Under the pieces are notes generated by a model. The model was given only the letters and a program-made list of their open reading frames with translations, made no database searches and was not told the origin of the DNA. From positions 868,001 to 932,000 of the forward strand of contig CP087974.1 of assembly GCA_024426085.1 (NCBI GenBank): a stretch of 64,000 bases of DNA, in the 5' to 3' direction. The position numbers were made by a program, and so were the translations under genes. Of this stretch, positions 21,913-34,977 are shown piece after piece (positions within the stretch are counted from its first letter, which is position 1; every line of letters starts with the position of its first letter). The DNA comes from Rhizobium sp. RCAM05350. GTDB taxonomy: Bacteria; Pseudomonadota; Alphaproteobacteria; Rhizobiales; Rhizobiaceae.

Positions 21913-21955
21913 ATTTCAAACCTGTCTGTCCGTTATGGAGATCACTGCTACCGTA

Positions 21956-22352
21956 TTAGAATACGGAGCAGAGAACCTCGCCACCAACGTTCTGTTCGCG
22001 TGCCTGATGATCGGCCATCACACCCTTCGGAGTCGAAAGGATAGTGATACCGAGACCGTTCGCGACCTGCGGAATGGACTTGACCGAGACATAAACTCGG
22101 CGGCCCGGCTTCGATACGCGGCCGATCTCACGGATCACCGACGCACCTTCGTAGTATTTCAGTTCGATATTGATCTCGGCCTTGCCGTTACCAAATTCGG
22201 TTTCCGAATAACCGCGGATGTAACCTTCAGCCTGAAGGACATCCAGAACGTGCGCGCAGCTTGGAAGCCGGCGTGGAAACGCTCGACTTGCGGCGGGCAG
22301 CACCGTTGCGGATACGTGTGAGCATATCGCCCAGCGGATCAGTCATTGCCAT
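21956..22352 (-). CDS. rpsH: 30S ribosomal protein S8 (one frameshift)
   Basis: A central-domain 16S-binding protein that in enterobacteria also represses the spc operon. The start [20 protein letters not shown] (ATG ending at 22352, AAGGAG upstream) breaks near 22256, where a GCGCGCG run seems to have lost two bases. It continues [20 protein letters not shown] and [20 protein letters not shown]. Repaired length is 132 residues. The C-terminal STPKGVMAD is diagnostic. Confidence 0.95.
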
Positions 22353-22364
22353 GTACCCGTCTCC

Positions 22365-22671
22365 TTACCAGCTCGACTTAACAATGCCCGGCACCTTGCC
22401 GAAATTGCCAAGTTCACGAAGCGCACATACGCGACATCTTGAGTTTGCGATAATATGCGCGCGGACGACCCGTTACTTCGCAACGGTTGCGAACGCGGGT
22501 CTTGGAGCCGTCACGCGGGAGGCTGGCCAGCTTCAGAGTAGCCTTGAAACGCTCTTCGATCGGAAGAGCCTGGTTCATGATGGTTGCCTTCAGGGCTGCG
22601 CGCTTGGACGCATCCTGGGCAACCGACTTACGGCGGCGATTGTTCTTTTCAATTGCGCTCGTCTTCGCCAT
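22365..22671 (-). CDS. rpsN: 30S ribosomal protein S14 (one frameshift)
   Basis: A 101-residue long-form S14 without zinc cysteines. [20 protein letters not shown] and [20 protein letters not shown] are diagnostic. An extra base near 22430 truncates the frame after KMSR. Removing it gives [20 protein letters not shown], the canonical C-terminus, with TAA at 22367-22365. It lies 12 bp upstream of rpsH. Confidence 0.95.
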
Positions 22672-22702
22672 TCAACTTAATCCTTCTGCTTGTCGTTACG
22701 GC

Positions 22703-23262
22703 TTACTGGCGAAACGGGAAGTTGAACTCTGTGAGCAGAGCGCGAGCTTCGTCGTCGTTCGTTGCCGTCGTGCAAACGATGATGTCCATGCCCCACATCT
22801 GATCAACCTTGTCGTAGTTGATCTCCGGGAACACAATGTGTTCCTTGACACCCATGGCGAAGTTGCCACGGCCGTCAAAGCTCTTCGGATTCAGGCCGCG
22901 GAAATCTCAGAACGCGGAAGCGCGATGTTGATCAGGCGGTCCAGGAATTCGTACATGCGGACGCCGCGCAGGGTAACCTTTGCGCCGATCGGCATGCCTT
23001 CGCGCAGCTTGAAGCCGGCGATGGAGGTGCGGGCCTTGGTGATGACCGGCTTCTGGCCGGCAATCGCTGCGAGGTCTGCTGCAGCAACCGTCGGCTTCTT
23101 GGAATCAGCCGTCGATTCACCAACACCCATGTTGATAACGATCTTGTCGAGGCGCGGGATCTGCATGACGTTTGCGTAGGAGAACTTCTCCTGCATCGCC
23201 TTGCTGATACGCTCAACATATTCCGTCTTCAGACGGGGCTCATACTTCTTGGTGTCAGCCAT
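22703..23262 (-). CDS. rplE: 50S ribosomal protein L5 (one frameshift)
   Basis: A 5S-rRNA-binding protein of the central protuberance. [40 protein letters not shown] and [20 protein letters not shown] are in frame to 22909. There an A inserted in a CG step breaks [17 protein letters not shown]. The rest ([20 protein letters not shown] and EFNFPFRQ) ends at 22703. Repaired length is about 185 residues. The start overlaps the rplX stop by 8 bp. Confidence 0.95.
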
Positions 23263-23566
23263 CGATCGACACTCCCGAACGCTTTGCAACGCGAACCTTC
23301 TTGTCGCCGTCGATCTTGAAACCGACGCGGGTCGGCTTGCCGTCCTTGGGGTCGGCGATCGCGATGTTCGACAGGTGAATCGACGCTTCTTTGTTGATGA
23401 TGCCGGCTTCCTGGCTCTGGGTCTGGCGCTGGTGACGCTTCACCATGTTGACGCCACGCACAACAGCCCGGTCTTCCTTAGGCATGACCTGGAGAACTTC
23501 CCCAGAACGACCCTTGTCCTTGCCGGTCAATACGACGACCTTGTCGCCCTTACGAATCTTTTGCAT
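23255..23566 (-). CDS. rplX: 50S ribosomal protein L24
   Basis: An assembly-initiating large-subunit protein of 103 residues with an intact frame. [20 protein letters not shown] is the KOW motif. [20 protein letters not shown] and [20 protein letters not shown] complete the signature. It lies 12 bp after rplN and overlaps the rplE start. Confidence 0.96.
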   Translation of the reverse strand: MQKIRKGDKVVVLTGKDKGRSGEVLQVMPKEDRAVVRGVNMVKRHQRQTQSQEAGIINKEASIHLSNIAIADPKDGKPTRVGFKIDGDKKVRVAKRSGVSIDG

Positions 23567-23578
23567 CTCAATCGCTCC

Positions 23579-23947
23579 TTACAGTACTTCTGGAGCCAGC
23601 GAGATGATCTTCATGTGGTTCTTGGCGCGAAGTTCTGCGGGAACCGGTCCGAAGATACGGGTGCCGATCGGCTCTTTCTTGTTGTCGATAAGAACAGCTG
23701 CGTTGTTATCGAACCGGATGACGCTGCCGTCCGGACGACGGATGTCCTTGGCTGTGCGAACCACAACCGCCTTCATCACATCACCCTTCTTGACGCGGCC
23801 GCGCGGAATAGCTTCCTTGATCGAAACGACGATAATGTCGCCGACCGAAGCGTACTTGCGCTTGGAACCGCCCAGCACCTTGATGCACATGACACGACGT
23901 GCGCCGGAATTATCCGCCACGTCGAGGTTTGTTTGCATCTGAATCAT
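23579..23947 (-). CDS. rplN: 50S ribosomal protein L14
   Basis: A 122-residue large-subunit protein at the subunit interface with an intact frame. [60 protein letters not shown] and [20 protein letters not shown] are diagnostic. As the first gene of the spc block it follows a 238-bp gap containing a terminator hairpin, matching the classical S10/spc boundary. Confidence 0.96.
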   Translation of the reverse strand: MIQMQTNLDVADNSGARRVMCIKVLGGSKRKYASVGDIIVVSIKEAIPRGRVKKGDVMKAVVVRTAKDIRRPDGSVIRFDNNAAVLIDNKKEPIGTRIFGPVPAELRAKNHMKIISLAPEVL

Positions 23948-24091
23948 GTCAGGTCGCCTTCTTGTTGTGACCGGACCGGTTGGGCCAACCTCATCAGATT
24001 GAGGGCCCCCTGTTCCAGCTTCTAAATTTCTGTTCTCGCGCGGGATCGATCGTTGCCAGGGTGGTTTCCTAAACAGGACCTTCCGTGCGCT

Positions 24092-24122
24092 CAAAGCAAA
24101 AGAACGCTCGTAGTCGAGCGTC
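24092..24122 (-). terminator. Intrinsic terminator at the S10/spc boundary
   Basis: On the minus strand GGACGCTCG pairs with CGAGCGTTC around ACTA (9 bp with one G-U), followed at once by TTTTGCTTTG. It lies 64 bp after rpsQ and before rplN, where the S10 operon ends in other bacteria. Confidence 0.75.
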
Positions 24123-24185
24123 CTTGCGCTGCTTCATACAGATTTTCGCAGCCAACGCAAGGGCTGGATGCGAAAGTCTTAAGAA

Positions 24186-24422
24186 TTAGGCCTGAACGGA
24201 GACAACCGTCCAGGTCTTGTCCTTGGAAATCGGCGCGCATTCCTCGATGGAAACCTGATCGCCGACCTTGTACTGGTTGTTCTCGTCATGCGCCTTGTAC
24301 TTCTTGGACCGGCGTACGGTCTTCTGGAAGATCGGGTGCGCGAAACGACGCTCGACACGGACCACGACGGTCTTATCGTTCTTGTCGCTGACGACTGTGC
24401 CCTGCAGAATGCGTTTTGGCAT
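24186..24422 (-). CDS. rpsQ: 30S ribosomal protein S17
   Basis: A primary 16S-binding protein of 78 residues. [40 protein letters not shown] and [20 protein letters not shown] are diagnostic. The frame itself is intact. Because rpmC just upstream is shifted, an apparent fused rpmC-rpsQ frame exists, but S17 starts at the ATG ending at 24422. It is the last gene of the S10 block. Confidence 0.95.
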   Translation of the reverse strand: MPKRILQGTVVSDKNDKTVVVRVERRFAHPIFQKTVRRSKKYKAHDENNQYKVGDQVSIEECAPISKDKTWTVVSVQA

Positions 24423-24433
24423 ATTCTTAATCC

Positions 24434-24632
24434 TTAAGCCTTGGCTTCTGCCGCCTTCTGGCGGGCAATGGTTTTGACGCGCAATATCCTTACGGACTTC
24501 ATTGATGCGCGACGACTTTTCGAGCTGGCCTGTGGCCTTCTGGAAGCGCAGATTGAACTGCTCCTTCTTCAGCTTGGCAAGCTCTTCGTTGAGCTGATCG
24601 GCGCTGAGCGCGCGGACGGTTTCGGCTTTCAT
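24434..24632 (-). CDS. rpmC: 50S ribosomal protein L29 (one frameshift)
   Basis: A small large-subunit protein at the exit tunnel. [20 protein letters not shown] and [20 protein letters not shown] are diagnostic. Near 24483 a CGCGCG run seems to have lost two bases. Adding them gives [18 protein letters not shown] and a TAA at 24436-24434, for 66 residues. It lies 13 bp after rplP and 11 bp before rpsQ. Confidence 0.94.
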
Positions 24633-24645
24633 TGGGCTTTACTCC

Positions 24646-25059
24646 TTACTCTGCAATGCGCTGTACGAAGCGCGTCTTGACAGAGAGTTTCGCAGCACCA
24701 AGGCGAAGCGCCTCACGGGCGAGTTCTTCGCTGACGCCGTCGATTTCAAACATCATTCGGCCGGGCTTGACCTTGCAAGCCCAATATTCGACCGAACCCT
24801 TACCTTTACCCATGCGGACTTCGGTCGGCTTTGCCGTGACCGGTACGTCTGGGAATACTCGGATCCATACGCGGCCGGCACGTTTCATGTGACGGGTGAT
24901 CGCGCGGCGGGCCGCTTCGATCTCGCGTGCGTTTACGCGGTTCGGCTCCTGAGACTTCAGGCCGAATTCACCGAAAGCAAGGTCGGAACCGCCCTTGGCA
25001 ACGCCCTTGATGCGTCCCTTGAACTGCTTGCGGTACTTAGTGCGCTTTGGCTGCAACAT
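24646..25059 (-). CDS. rplP: 50S ribosomal protein L16
   Basis: A 137-residue large-subunit protein near the A-site tRNA, with an intact frame. [60 protein letters not shown] and [20 protein letters not shown] are diagnostic. It lies 38 bp after rpsC. Confidence 0.96.
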   Translation of the reverse strand: MLQPKRTKYRKQFKGRIKGVAKGGSDLAFGEFGLKSQEPNRVNAREIEAARRAITRHMKRAGRVWIRVFPDVPVTAKPTEVRMGKGKGSVEYWACKVKPGRMMFEIDGVSEELAREALRLGAAKLSVKTRFVQRIAE

Positions 25060-25097
25060 TTTTTTAATTCTCCGATATTAGCTGCCAGGAACGACTG

Positions 25098-25811
25098 TTA
25101 CGCGTTTTGCAGACGACGGTTGTTGCTGCTGGGGCCCTGGGCATCTGCCTCGGACGAACGACGCTCGGAAGCCATCGGATCGTGTTCGAGGATTTCGCCC
25201 TTAAAGATCCAGACCTTGATGCCGCAGATACCGAAAGCGGTCTTGGCTTCAGCCACACCGTAGTCGATGTCGGCGCGAAGCGTGTGCAACGGCACGCGGC
25301 CTTCACGGTACCATTCGGTACGAGCGATTTCAGCACCGCCGAGACGGCCACCGCAGGTGATCTTGATGCCTTCGGCACCAAGACGCATTGCGGACTGAAC
25401 AGCGCGCTTCATCGCACGGCGGAAAGCCACGCGGCGTTCGAGCTGCTGAGCGATCGACTGGGCGACGAGCGTCGAGTCGACTTCCGGCTTGCGCACTTCA
25501 ACGATGTTGAGGTGCGTTTCCGACTTGGTCATCTCGCCGATCTTCTTGCGCAGCTTTTCGATGTCTGCGCCCTTCTTGCCGATGATCAGGCCCGGGCGAG
25601 CCGAGTGGATCGTGACGCGGCACTTCTTGTGCGGACGCTCGATGACCACCTTAGCGATACCGGCCTGCTTCAGCTCTTCCATGACGTAGGCACGGATCTT
25701 CAGGTCTTCATGAAGAAGCTGACCGTATTCTGCGTTGTCCGCGAACCAGCGGCTATCCCAGGTACGGTTGATGCCGAGGCGGAAGCCGACTGGATTGATC
25801 TTCTGACCCAT
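25098..25811 (-). CDS. rpsC: 30S ribosomal protein S3
   Basis: A head protein of the small subunit at the mRNA entry tunnel, 237 residues, intact frame. [20 protein letters not shown] and [20 protein letters not shown] (KH domain GKKG loop) are diagnostic, with [20 protein letters not shown] and [20 protein letters not shown] following. The C-terminal tail is short and charged. Its ATG overlaps the rplV stop by one base (TAATG), indicating coupling. Confidence 0.96.
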   Translation of the reverse strand: MGQKINPVGFRLGINRTWDSRWFADNAEYGQLLHEDLKIRAYVMEELKQAGIAKVVIERPHKKCRVTIHSARPGLIIGKKGADIEKLRKKIGEMTKSETHLNIVEVRKPEVDSTLVAQSIAQQLERRVAFRRAMKRAVQSAMRLGAEGIKITCGGRLGGAEIARTEWYREGRVPLHTLRADIDYGVAEAKTAFGICGIKVWIFKGEILEHDPMASERRSSEADAQGPSSNNRRLQNA

Positions 25812-26201
25812 TATGCGGCCTCCCCTTTAGCTTCGACTTCGCGAACAACGATCGTCAGATGCGCGAAAGGCTTTTCGATACGCGATGCACGGCCACGGCC
25901 ACGAGCGTGGAAACGCTTCATGACGATGGACTTGCCAACGTAAGCTTCGGCAACGATCAGGCTGTCGACGTCGAGATCGTGGTTGTTCTCTGCGTTTGCG
26001 ATCGCAGATTCCAGCGTCTTCTTGACAGTGTCCGAGATCCGCTTGCGCGAGAACTCGGAGTTCGGCCAGAGCCCGGTCGACCTTCTTGCCGCGGATCATC
26101 GCAGCTACCAGGTTGAGCTTCTGGGGGCTGACGCGGATCGTGCGCGCGATTGCCTGCGCCTCGTTATCCTTCAGCCGGCGTTCGGCTTTTGCCTTGCCCA
26201 T
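25811..26201 (-). CDS. rplV: 50S ribosomal protein L22 (one frameshift)
   Basis: A large-subunit protein lining the exit tunnel, the site of macrolide-resistance mutations. [20 protein letters not shown] and [20 protein letters not shown] are in frame to about 26063, where an extra C occurs. Repair gives ALAELEFSRKRI, then [20 protein letters not shown] and [20 protein letters not shown]. It ends in [11 protein letters not shown] at 25811. Repaired length is about 129 residues. It starts 2 bp after rpsS. Confidence 0.94.
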
Positions 26202-26203
26202 AA

Positions 26204-26482
26204 TTACTTCCTCTTTGCCTTCTTGTCCGCACCGTGACCGTAATAGGTCCGGGTCGGAGAGAATTCACCGAACTTGTGGCCGATCATGTCTTCGTTGACA
26301 CTGACCGGAACATGCTTGCTGCCATTGTAGACGCCGAACGTGAGACCGACGAACTGCGGCAGGATGGTGGAGCGACGGCTCCACATCTTGATCACTTCGT
26401 TGCGGCCGCCTTCACGAACCTTCTCAGCCTTCTTGAGAAGATAGCCGTCAACAAACGGACCTTTCCATACTGAACGAGTCAT
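26204..26482 (-). CDS. rpsS: 30S ribosomal protein S19
   Basis: A 92-residue head protein that pairs with S13, intact frame. [40 protein letters not shown] and [20 protein letters not shown] are diagnostic. It lies 15 bp after rplB in the S10 block. Confidence 0.96.
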   Translation of the reverse strand: MTRSVWKGPFVDGYLLKKAEKVREGGRNEVIKMWSRRSTILPQFVGLTFGVYNGSKHVPVSVNEDMIGHKFGEFSPTRTYYGHGADKKAKRK

Positions 26483-26497
26483 TGGAGACTTCCTCTC

Positions 26498-27334
26498 TTA
26501 CTTCTTACGCTGATGACGCGAGCGCATGATGAACTTGTCGGTCGACTTGTTCGAGCGCGTACGCTTGCCCTTGGTGGGCTTACCCCAAGGCGAAACCGGA
26601 TGACGGCCACCCGAGGTGCGGCCTTCACCACCGCCGTGCGGATGGTCAACAGGGTTCATGACGACGCCGCGAACGTGCGGACGCTTGCCACGCCAAACCG
26701 AACGACCGGCCTTGCCGTCGTTGATGTTGCCGTGATCGGGGTTGGAAACTGCACCGACCGTTGCGAGGCAGGAGCCGTGCACCAGGCGCTGTTCGCCAGA
26801 CGACAGGCGAAGGATCGCCATGCCCTGGTCGCGACCAACCAGCTGAACGTAGGCGCCAGCTGAGCGAGCGATCTGACCGCCCTTGCCCGGCTTCATCTCG
26901 ACGTTGTGAACGATCGAACCAACCGGCATGTACTGAAGCGGCATGGTGTTGCCTGGCTTCACGTCAACCTGCTTTTCCGAAGCGATCACCTTGTCGCCGG
27001 CAGCGAGACGCTGCGGAGCGATGATGTAAGCCTGTTCGCCGTCCGCATAGTTGATCAGCGCGATGAACGCCGTGCGGTTCGGGTCGTATTCGAGGCGTGC
27101 AACCGTGCCTTCAACGTCGAACTTGCGACGCTTGAAGTCGATCAGACGGTAGGTCCGCTTGTGACCACCGCCCTGGTAACGCACGGTGATGCGGCCAGTG
27201 TTGTTACGTCCGCCCTTGGAAGACAGGCCTTCGGTCAGCGACTTGACCGGCTTGCCCTTGTGCAGGCCGGACCGGTCGACGATGACCAGCTGGCGCTGGC
27301 TCGGGGTGGTCGGATTGAAACTTTTCAATGCCAT
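26498..27334 (-). CDS. rplB: 50S ribosomal protein L2
   Basis: A universal large-subunit protein needed for peptidyl transfer and subunit joining. It has 278 residues and an intact frame. [60 protein letters not shown] and [20 protein letters not shown] are diagnostic; the last contains the critical His. It lies 11 bp after rplW. Confidence 0.97.
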   Translation of the reverse strand: MALKSFNPTTPSQRQLVIVDRSGLHKGKPVKSLTEGLSSKGGRNNTGRITVRYQGGGHKRTYRLIDFKRRKFDVEGTVARLEYDPNRTAFIALINYADGEQAYIIAPQRLAAGDKVIASEKQVDVKPGNTMPLQYMPVGSIVHNVEMKPGKGGQIARSAGAYVQLVGRDQGMAILRLSSGEQRLVHGSCLATVGAVSNPDHGNINDGKAGRSVWRGKRPHVRGVVMNPVDHPHGGGEGRTSGGRHPVSPWGKPTKGKRTRSNKSTDKFIMRSRHQRKK

Positions 27335-27345
27335 TGTTCTATTCC

Positions 27346-27640
27346 TCAGAGTCCGGTGGAGACGTCGATGGTCTGACCGTCAGCGAGCGTGACGATAGCC
27401 TTCTTGACGTCCTTCTGCCGGCCAGCGAAGCCGCGGAAGCGCCTTCAGCTTGCCCTTGCGGACCAGCGTGTTCACGGCCGTAACCTTGACGCCAAACAGC
27501 GCTTCGATTGCAGCCTTGATTTCAGGCTTCGACGCATCCTTGGCGACGTTGAAGATGATCTGGTTCTGTTCAGAAACCAGCGTCGACTTTTCGGTGATCG
27601 ACGGAGCGAGGATCACATCATAGTGGCGGAGGTTAGTCAT
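27346..27640 (-). CDS. rplW: 50S ribosomal protein L23 (one frameshift)
   Basis: A docking site for trigger factor and SRP at the tunnel exit. [20 protein letters not shown] and [20 protein letters not shown] are in frame to about 27436. There an extra G breaks [20 protein letters not shown]; repair ends [13 protein letters not shown] with TGA at 27348-27346. Repaired length is about 97 residues. Its ATG overlaps the rplD stop by four bases. Confidence 0.95.
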
Positions 27641-28257
27641 TTGAACCGCTCCTCAAGAGCTTCAACTGCAGCCTTGGACAGGACGAGCTTGCCGCGGCGC
27701 AGAATGTCATAAACGTTGATGCCCTGCACCGGCAGAACGTCCACGTTCGGGATGTTCTGAGCTGCGAGCTTGAAATTGCTGTCGAGTTCGGCGCCGCCGA
27801 TGAACAACACGTTGGTCAGGCCGAGCGTTGCGAATGCGCCGGTCAGCACCTTCGTCTTGGCTTCAGCAGCAACCAGGTTGTCAACGATGATCAGCTCTTC
27901 GGCACGCAGCTTTGCGGACAGCGCATGGCGCAGGCCGAGAGCACGAACCTTCTTCGGCAGGTCATGGGCGTGGCTGCGAACAACCGGGCCGTGAGCCTTA
28001 CCACCGCCGCGGAACTGCGGAGCGCGAGCCGAATGGTGACGAGCGCGGCCCGTACCCTTCTGCTTGAACATCTTGGCACCGGTGCGTGCGACTTCTGCAC
28101 GACCCTTTGCCTTGTGCGTACCCTGCTGCTTCTTGGCAAGCTGCCAGCGAACGACGCGGGCAATGATATCTTCGCGCGGCTCAAGGCCGAAAATCGCGTC
28201 GGACAGGGAAACCTTACCGGCCTCTTTGCCCTCGAGTGTGGTGACGTTGAGATCCAT
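27637..28257 (-). CDS. rplD: 50S ribosomal protein L4
   Basis: A 206-residue large-subunit protein that in gammaproteobacteria represses the S10 operon. Intact frame. [40 protein letters not shown] and [20 protein letters not shown] are diagnostic of the tunnel loop. It lies between rplC and rplW and overlaps rplW by four bases. Confidence 0.96.
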   Translation of the reverse strand: MDLNVTTLEGKEAGKVSLSDAIFGLEPREDIIARVVRWQLAKKQQGTHKAKGRAEVARTGAKMFKQKGTGRARHHSARAPQFRGGGKAHGPVVRSHAHDLPKKVRALGLRHALSAKLRAEELIIVDNLVAAEAKTKVLTGAFATLGLTNVLFIGGAELDSNFKLAAQNIPNVDVLPVQGINVYDILRRGKLVLSKAAVEALEERFK

Positions 28258-28269
28258 GATCTGGCCCCC

Positions 28270-28949
28270 TTACTTGGCTCGCGCACAGCGGCAGGACGCG
28301 GAGCGTCAGCCGGAGTGCCGGACTTGATGGCGTCGCGAACGACGATCCATGCGCCCTTGGAGCCGGGTACGGCGCCCTTGACGAGGATCAGACCGCGGTC
28401 TTCATCGGTGGAGACCACTTCCAGGTTCTGGGTGGTGATGCGTGTCTGACCCATGTGGCCAGCCATGCGCTTACCCTTCCAGACGCGGCCCGGATCCTGG
28501 TTGGAACCAGTCGAACCATGCGAACGGTGCGATACGGACACGCCGTGCGTTGCGCGCAGACCGCCGAAGTTATGGCGCTTCATAGCACCAGCAAAACCCT
28601 TACCGGCAGATGTACCGGTAACGTCGACCAGCTGGCCGGCGACGAAATGGTTTGCTGTGAGCTCTGCGCCGACATCGATCAGATTGTCCGACGAAACGCG
28701 GAACTCAACGACCTTGGCCTTCGGCTCTACGTTGGCGGCAGCGAACTGACCACGCAACGGCTTGCTCGTGTTCTTGACTTTAGCCTGGCCCGCACCGAGC
28801 TGAACTGCGGTGTAGCCATTCTTGTCTTCTGTGCGGTGGGCAACTACCTGGCAGTTTTCCATCCGCAATACTGTAACTGGGATGTGCTCACCAGCGTCGT
28901 TATAGACGCGGGTCATCCCAATCTTCTGTGCAATCACACCTGAACGCAT
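28270..28949 (-). CDS. rplC: 50S ribosomal protein L3 (frameshift at the C-terminus)
   Basis: An assembly-initiating large-subunit protein. [60 protein letters not shown] and [20 protein letters not shown] are diagnostic. The frame is intact to PRPAAVR. Near 28277 an indel carries it past the TAA at 28272-28270 into rplD. With repair the protein ends in a short Ala/Lys tail of about 213-216 residues. Confidence 0.94.
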
Positions 28950-29087
28950 TGGTTCATTCCTCTTAAGAGTTAGCGACGAAGAAACCCCCGTTGCATCTCT
29001 GGTTTAAGGTCTCCCTCAGATCATCCAATCGAAGGGTCGCCCGTTTTTGGAAGCCGTTGGACCGAAGTCCACGTACCTTCCTTGTTT

Positions 29088-29397
29088 TTAAAGCTTGATT
29101 TCCACGTCTACACCGGCAGCGAGGTCGAGCTTCATCAGCGCGTCAACGGTCTGCGGAGTAGGATCGACGATATCGAGGAGACGCTTGTGGGTGCGCATCT
29201 CGAACTGTTCACGGCTCTTCTTGTCGACATGGGGCGAGCGGTTGACAGTAAACTTTTCAATCCCGCGTAGGAAGCGGCACCGGACCACGAACCGAAGCGC
29301 CTGTGCGCTTGGCCGTCGAAACGATTTCCCGCGTGGAGGCATCAAGAATCCGGTGATCAAACGCCTTGAGGCGGATACGGATATTCTGGCCGTTCAT
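29088..29397 (-). CDS. rpsJ: 30S ribosomal protein S10 (one frameshift)
   Basis: A head protein that also works as NusE in transcription antitermination with Nus[21 protein letters not shown] and [17 protein letters not shown] run from the ATG ending at 29397. One extra G near 29268 shifts the frame, and [20 protein letters not shown] and [20 protein letters not shown] follow. Repaired length is 102 residues. It is the first gene of the S10 block, behind a terminator and a candidate promoter. Confidence 0.95.
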
Positions 29398-29528
29398 TCG
29401 AGTTATCCTTGTTGTTGTTAAGCGAAAGCCCCAGAGTGAGGCGTTTCGTTATTCGTTTCCGGGTGCTGATGCTTCAAAGAGCACAAAGAGCAAATCACTC
29501 TCTGTCCGTTTCTGCAATTCGACCCGCA

Positions 29529-29556
29529 CATATACAGGAATCGGCGTCCGACACAA
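29529..29556 (-). promoter_or_regulatory. Candidate promoter of the S10 block
   Basis: On the minus strand TTGTGT (29556-29551) and TATATG (29534-29529) are spaced by 16 bp, 132 bp upstream of rpsJ and downstream of the tuf terminator. The match to the rhizobial TTGACA/CTATAT pattern is only moderate. A TTGACG further upstream is an alternative. Confidence 0.35.
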
Positions 29557-29651
29557 TGACCGAACGCCCACGAAAGCACGTTTTTTTTGCGCTTCCGTCA
29601 ATTCGAGAGGCATACACCTTTAGGCGCAGGCTTCGACCAGCAAATATTCAA

Positions 29652-29680
29652 GGAAGCGGCGCTTATGATGCGCCGCTTCC
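29652..29680 (-). terminator. Hairpin terminator after tuf copy 1
   Basis: A perfect 11-bp inverted repeat, GGAAGCGGCGC (29652-29662) and GCGCCGCTTCC (29670-29680), has a 7-nt loop and is followed on the minus strand by TTGAATATTTG. It begins 12 bp after the tuf stop, at the str/S10 boundary. Confidence 0.75.
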
Positions 29681-29692
29681 CAACCGAGTAAA

Positions 29693-30869
<1,177 letters not shown>

Positions 30870-30938
30870 TTCCGGCTCTCCGTTTTGTAACCCCGAAGGG
30901 TAATTCTCTTGTTTCTGTCAGCTGGCGTTAGGCTCCGG

Positions 30939-33035
<2,097 letters not shown>

Positions 33036-33065
33036 AGTGACTGCCTTTCGAAAATTGTTCGTCGA

Positions 33066-33536
33066 TTACCAGCGGTAATGCGAGAATGCGCGGTTGGCAT
33101 CGGCCATCTTGTGCGTGTCTTCACGCTTCTTGACGGCGCTACCACGGTTGTTCGCAGCATCCATGAGTTCGCCGCAAAGGCGATCGATCATGGTGGTTTC
33201 GTTGCGCTTGCGGGCAGCAGCGATCAGCCAGCGAATGGCAAGAGCCTGACGGCGCTCAGGACGAACATCGACAGGAACCTGGTAGGTTGCACCACCGACG
33301 CGGCGCGAACGAACTTCGACGTGCGGAGCGATGTTGTCGAGGGCCGAATGGAACACGACGACCGGCTCCTGCTTCAACTTGCCCTGGACCAGATCGAACG
33401 CACCGTAAACGATGCTTTCAGCAACCGACTTCTTGCCATGAAGCATGATAGCATTCATGAACTTGGTGACGACCAGATCGCCGAACTTCGGGTCCGGATT
33501 GATCTCGCGCTTTTCTGCACTATGACGACGTGACAT
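33066..33536 (-). CDS. rpsG: 30S ribosomal protein S7
   Basis: A 156-residue 16S-binding protein that nucleates the head domain and in E. coli represses the str operon. Intact frame. [60 protein letters not shown] and [11 protein letters not shown] are diagnostic. The start is the ATG ending at 33536. It lies 78 bp after rpsL. Confidence 0.96.
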   Translation of the reverse strand: MSRRHSAEKREINPDPKFGDLVVTKFMNAIMLHGKKSVAESIVYGAFDLVQGKLKQEPVVVFHSALDNIAPHVEVRSRRVGGATYQVPVDVRPERRQALAIRWLIAAARKRNETTMIDRLCGELMDAANNRGSAVKKREDTHKMADANRAFSHYRW

Positions 33537-33614
33537 ACTTTTGTCTCTCAACTTTGAACGGGCGCCTTAACACGCGGAGAACCTCGCGCAGCGCCTTAAA
33601 TTGTGGAACCCGAA

Positions 33615-33987
33615 TTACTTCGGACGCTTTGCACCATACTTCGAACGGCGCTGCTTACGGTTCTTGACACCCTGGGTATCGAGAACACCGCGAATGATGT
33701 GGTACCGAACGCCCGGCAAGTCCTTTACACGGCCGCCGCGGATCATGACCACGGAGTGTTCCTGAAGGTTGTGACCTTCGCCAGGAATGTAGCCGATGAC
33801 TTCAGAAGCCGTTGGTGAGGCGGATCTTGGCGACCTTACGCAGAGCCGAGTTCGGCTTCTTCGGGGTCGTGGTGTAGACGCGGGTGCAAACGCCGCGCTT
33901 CTGTGGGTTTTCCTGCAGAGCAGGAACCTTGTTGCGCTTTACCTGTGCCTGACGCGGCTTGCGGATCAGCTGGTTTACGGTAGGCAT
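33615..33987 (-). CDS. rpsL: 30S ribosomal protein S12 (one frameshift)
   Basis: A decoding-site protein, target of streptomycin-resistance mutations. [20 protein letters not shown] and [20 protein letters not shown] (with the Lys of the PKKPNSA loop, wild-type for streptomycin sensitivity) are followed by KIRLTNGF. An A inserted at 33804 (plus strand) breaks the frame; repair gives [20 protein letters not shown] and [20 protein letters not shown]. Repaired length is 123 residues. It is first in the str block with a long leader upstream. Confidence 0.96.
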
Positions 33988-34558
33988 ATAACCATCCCTT
34001 ACAAATTCTGTCTCAATACCCTTGCGGGCGGATCAATGCCGTCTCCGGCGGTTTCGAACGCTATAAATGCGCAAAACGAGGACCGATCCGCCTTTCGGCA
34101 GATGGCCCGCAAAAAGCAGAGGACACCAGTATTTTCAGCGTCTTGCGTGCAGCATTTTGGTCTTCAGCGTGCGTTTCTGAACCTTGTTTGAGGCGAACTC
34201 CAGAACGTGACGTTCCGAACCAGCCAGCCTCACATAGGCTCCGATGGGGCGGGGTGTACTGATTTCGGGGTGTCGCGTCAAGGGGAGTTAACAATTATTC
34301 TTGGTCCTGCAAGGCTGACATGCCTGCAAAACAAGGCTTTGAGGGCATAGTCGCGGCAGCAGGTCTACGCGGCAGACCGGATTCGCCAATGCGCTGCGTT
34401 CAACTTAAAGAATCATAAAGCAATTTCACAATCCGGTGGGGAGGATCAAGAATCGGCCCTGCCCGTCACGATCGTCTGGGAACTTTATTTTTAAGAAGAC
34501 GTTGCGCCACGATACACTGTAGAGTCATTGCACACATCTTTCGAAAGAGGAAATAGCC
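33988..34558. other. Non-coding 570-bp region upstream of rpsL
   Basis: This divergent spacer separates rpsL (minus) from a small plus-strand gene at 34559. I see no convincing gene in it: short open frames have no ribosome binding site or recognisable product. It should hold the str promoter, for which a candidate is listed at 34253-34281, and a leader of about 260 nt before rpsL. I could not identify a known regulatory RNA in the leader. Confidence 0.6.
34253..34281 (-). promoter_or_regulatory. Candidate promoter of rpsL-rpsG-fusA-tuf
   Basis: On the minus strand TTGACG (34281-34276) is followed after exactly 17 bp by TACACC (34258-34253). The -35 box is strong and the -10 weak. It would give a leader of roughly 260 nt before rpsL. 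Confidence 0.45.
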
Positions 34559-34856
34559 ATGACTGCCATCCCGGACAACGACAACAACCTCGACGGACCG
34601 ATGATCTTCATCATTATCGGCAAAGCCTATGAGCAGGATGGCGATGATGAGGGCGTGGACATCCACGTGATGCTGCGGGCACCGGATGACGATACCGCCG
34701 TGCGTGAAGCCTTGAACGCGCTGGCCGAGGAAGGTTTCCTCGAGGCGGATCTCGACCAGATCGGTACAGCTTACCGACATCCCCGACGAAGAGCCGCATG
34801 CCTCCGCCTATCAGGGTGCGCTGACCGGCGAAGTAGCGATCATCAAATTTGGCTGA
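34559..34856 (+). CDS. Small acidic conserved-looking hypothetical protein (one frameshift)
   Basis: Starts at ATG 34559 behind AAAGAGGAAATAGCC and reads MTAIPDNDNNLDGPMIFIII then GKAYEQDGDDEGVDIHVMLR and EEGFLEADLDQIG. An A inserted at 34768 breaks the frame; repair gives TLTDIPDEEPHASAYQGALT and GEVAIIKFG with a stop at 34854-34856. Length is about 98 residues, acidic, with no signal peptide. I do not know its function. It is the only plus-strand gene inside the ribosomal supercluster, divergent from rpsL. Confidence 0.7.
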
Positions 34857-34920
34857 AAGGGCTCGCGCACATCGTCGGGCTATCGTCCGGCGGGAATGCC
34901 GGTAAACATACGATAGGCCA

Positions 34921-34952
34921 AAAGCCGCCCGGATCGCTCCAGGCGGCTTTTC
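34921..34952. terminator. Bidirectional terminator between convergent genes
   Basis: AAAAGCCGCC and GGCGGCTTTT flank a short loop, giving a stem with A- and T-runs on both sides. It separates the small plus-strand gene from the convergent phytase-like gene and closely resembles the terminator at 36177-36212. Confidence 0.85.
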
Positions 34953-34977
34953 AATGTGCATGCACCACTGAGAGGTG

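Noticed and set aside
24186..24632. Apparent L29-S17 fusion protein
   Set aside because: A two-base loss in rpmC removes its stop and places it in frame with rpsQ. The two are normal separate genes once repaired.
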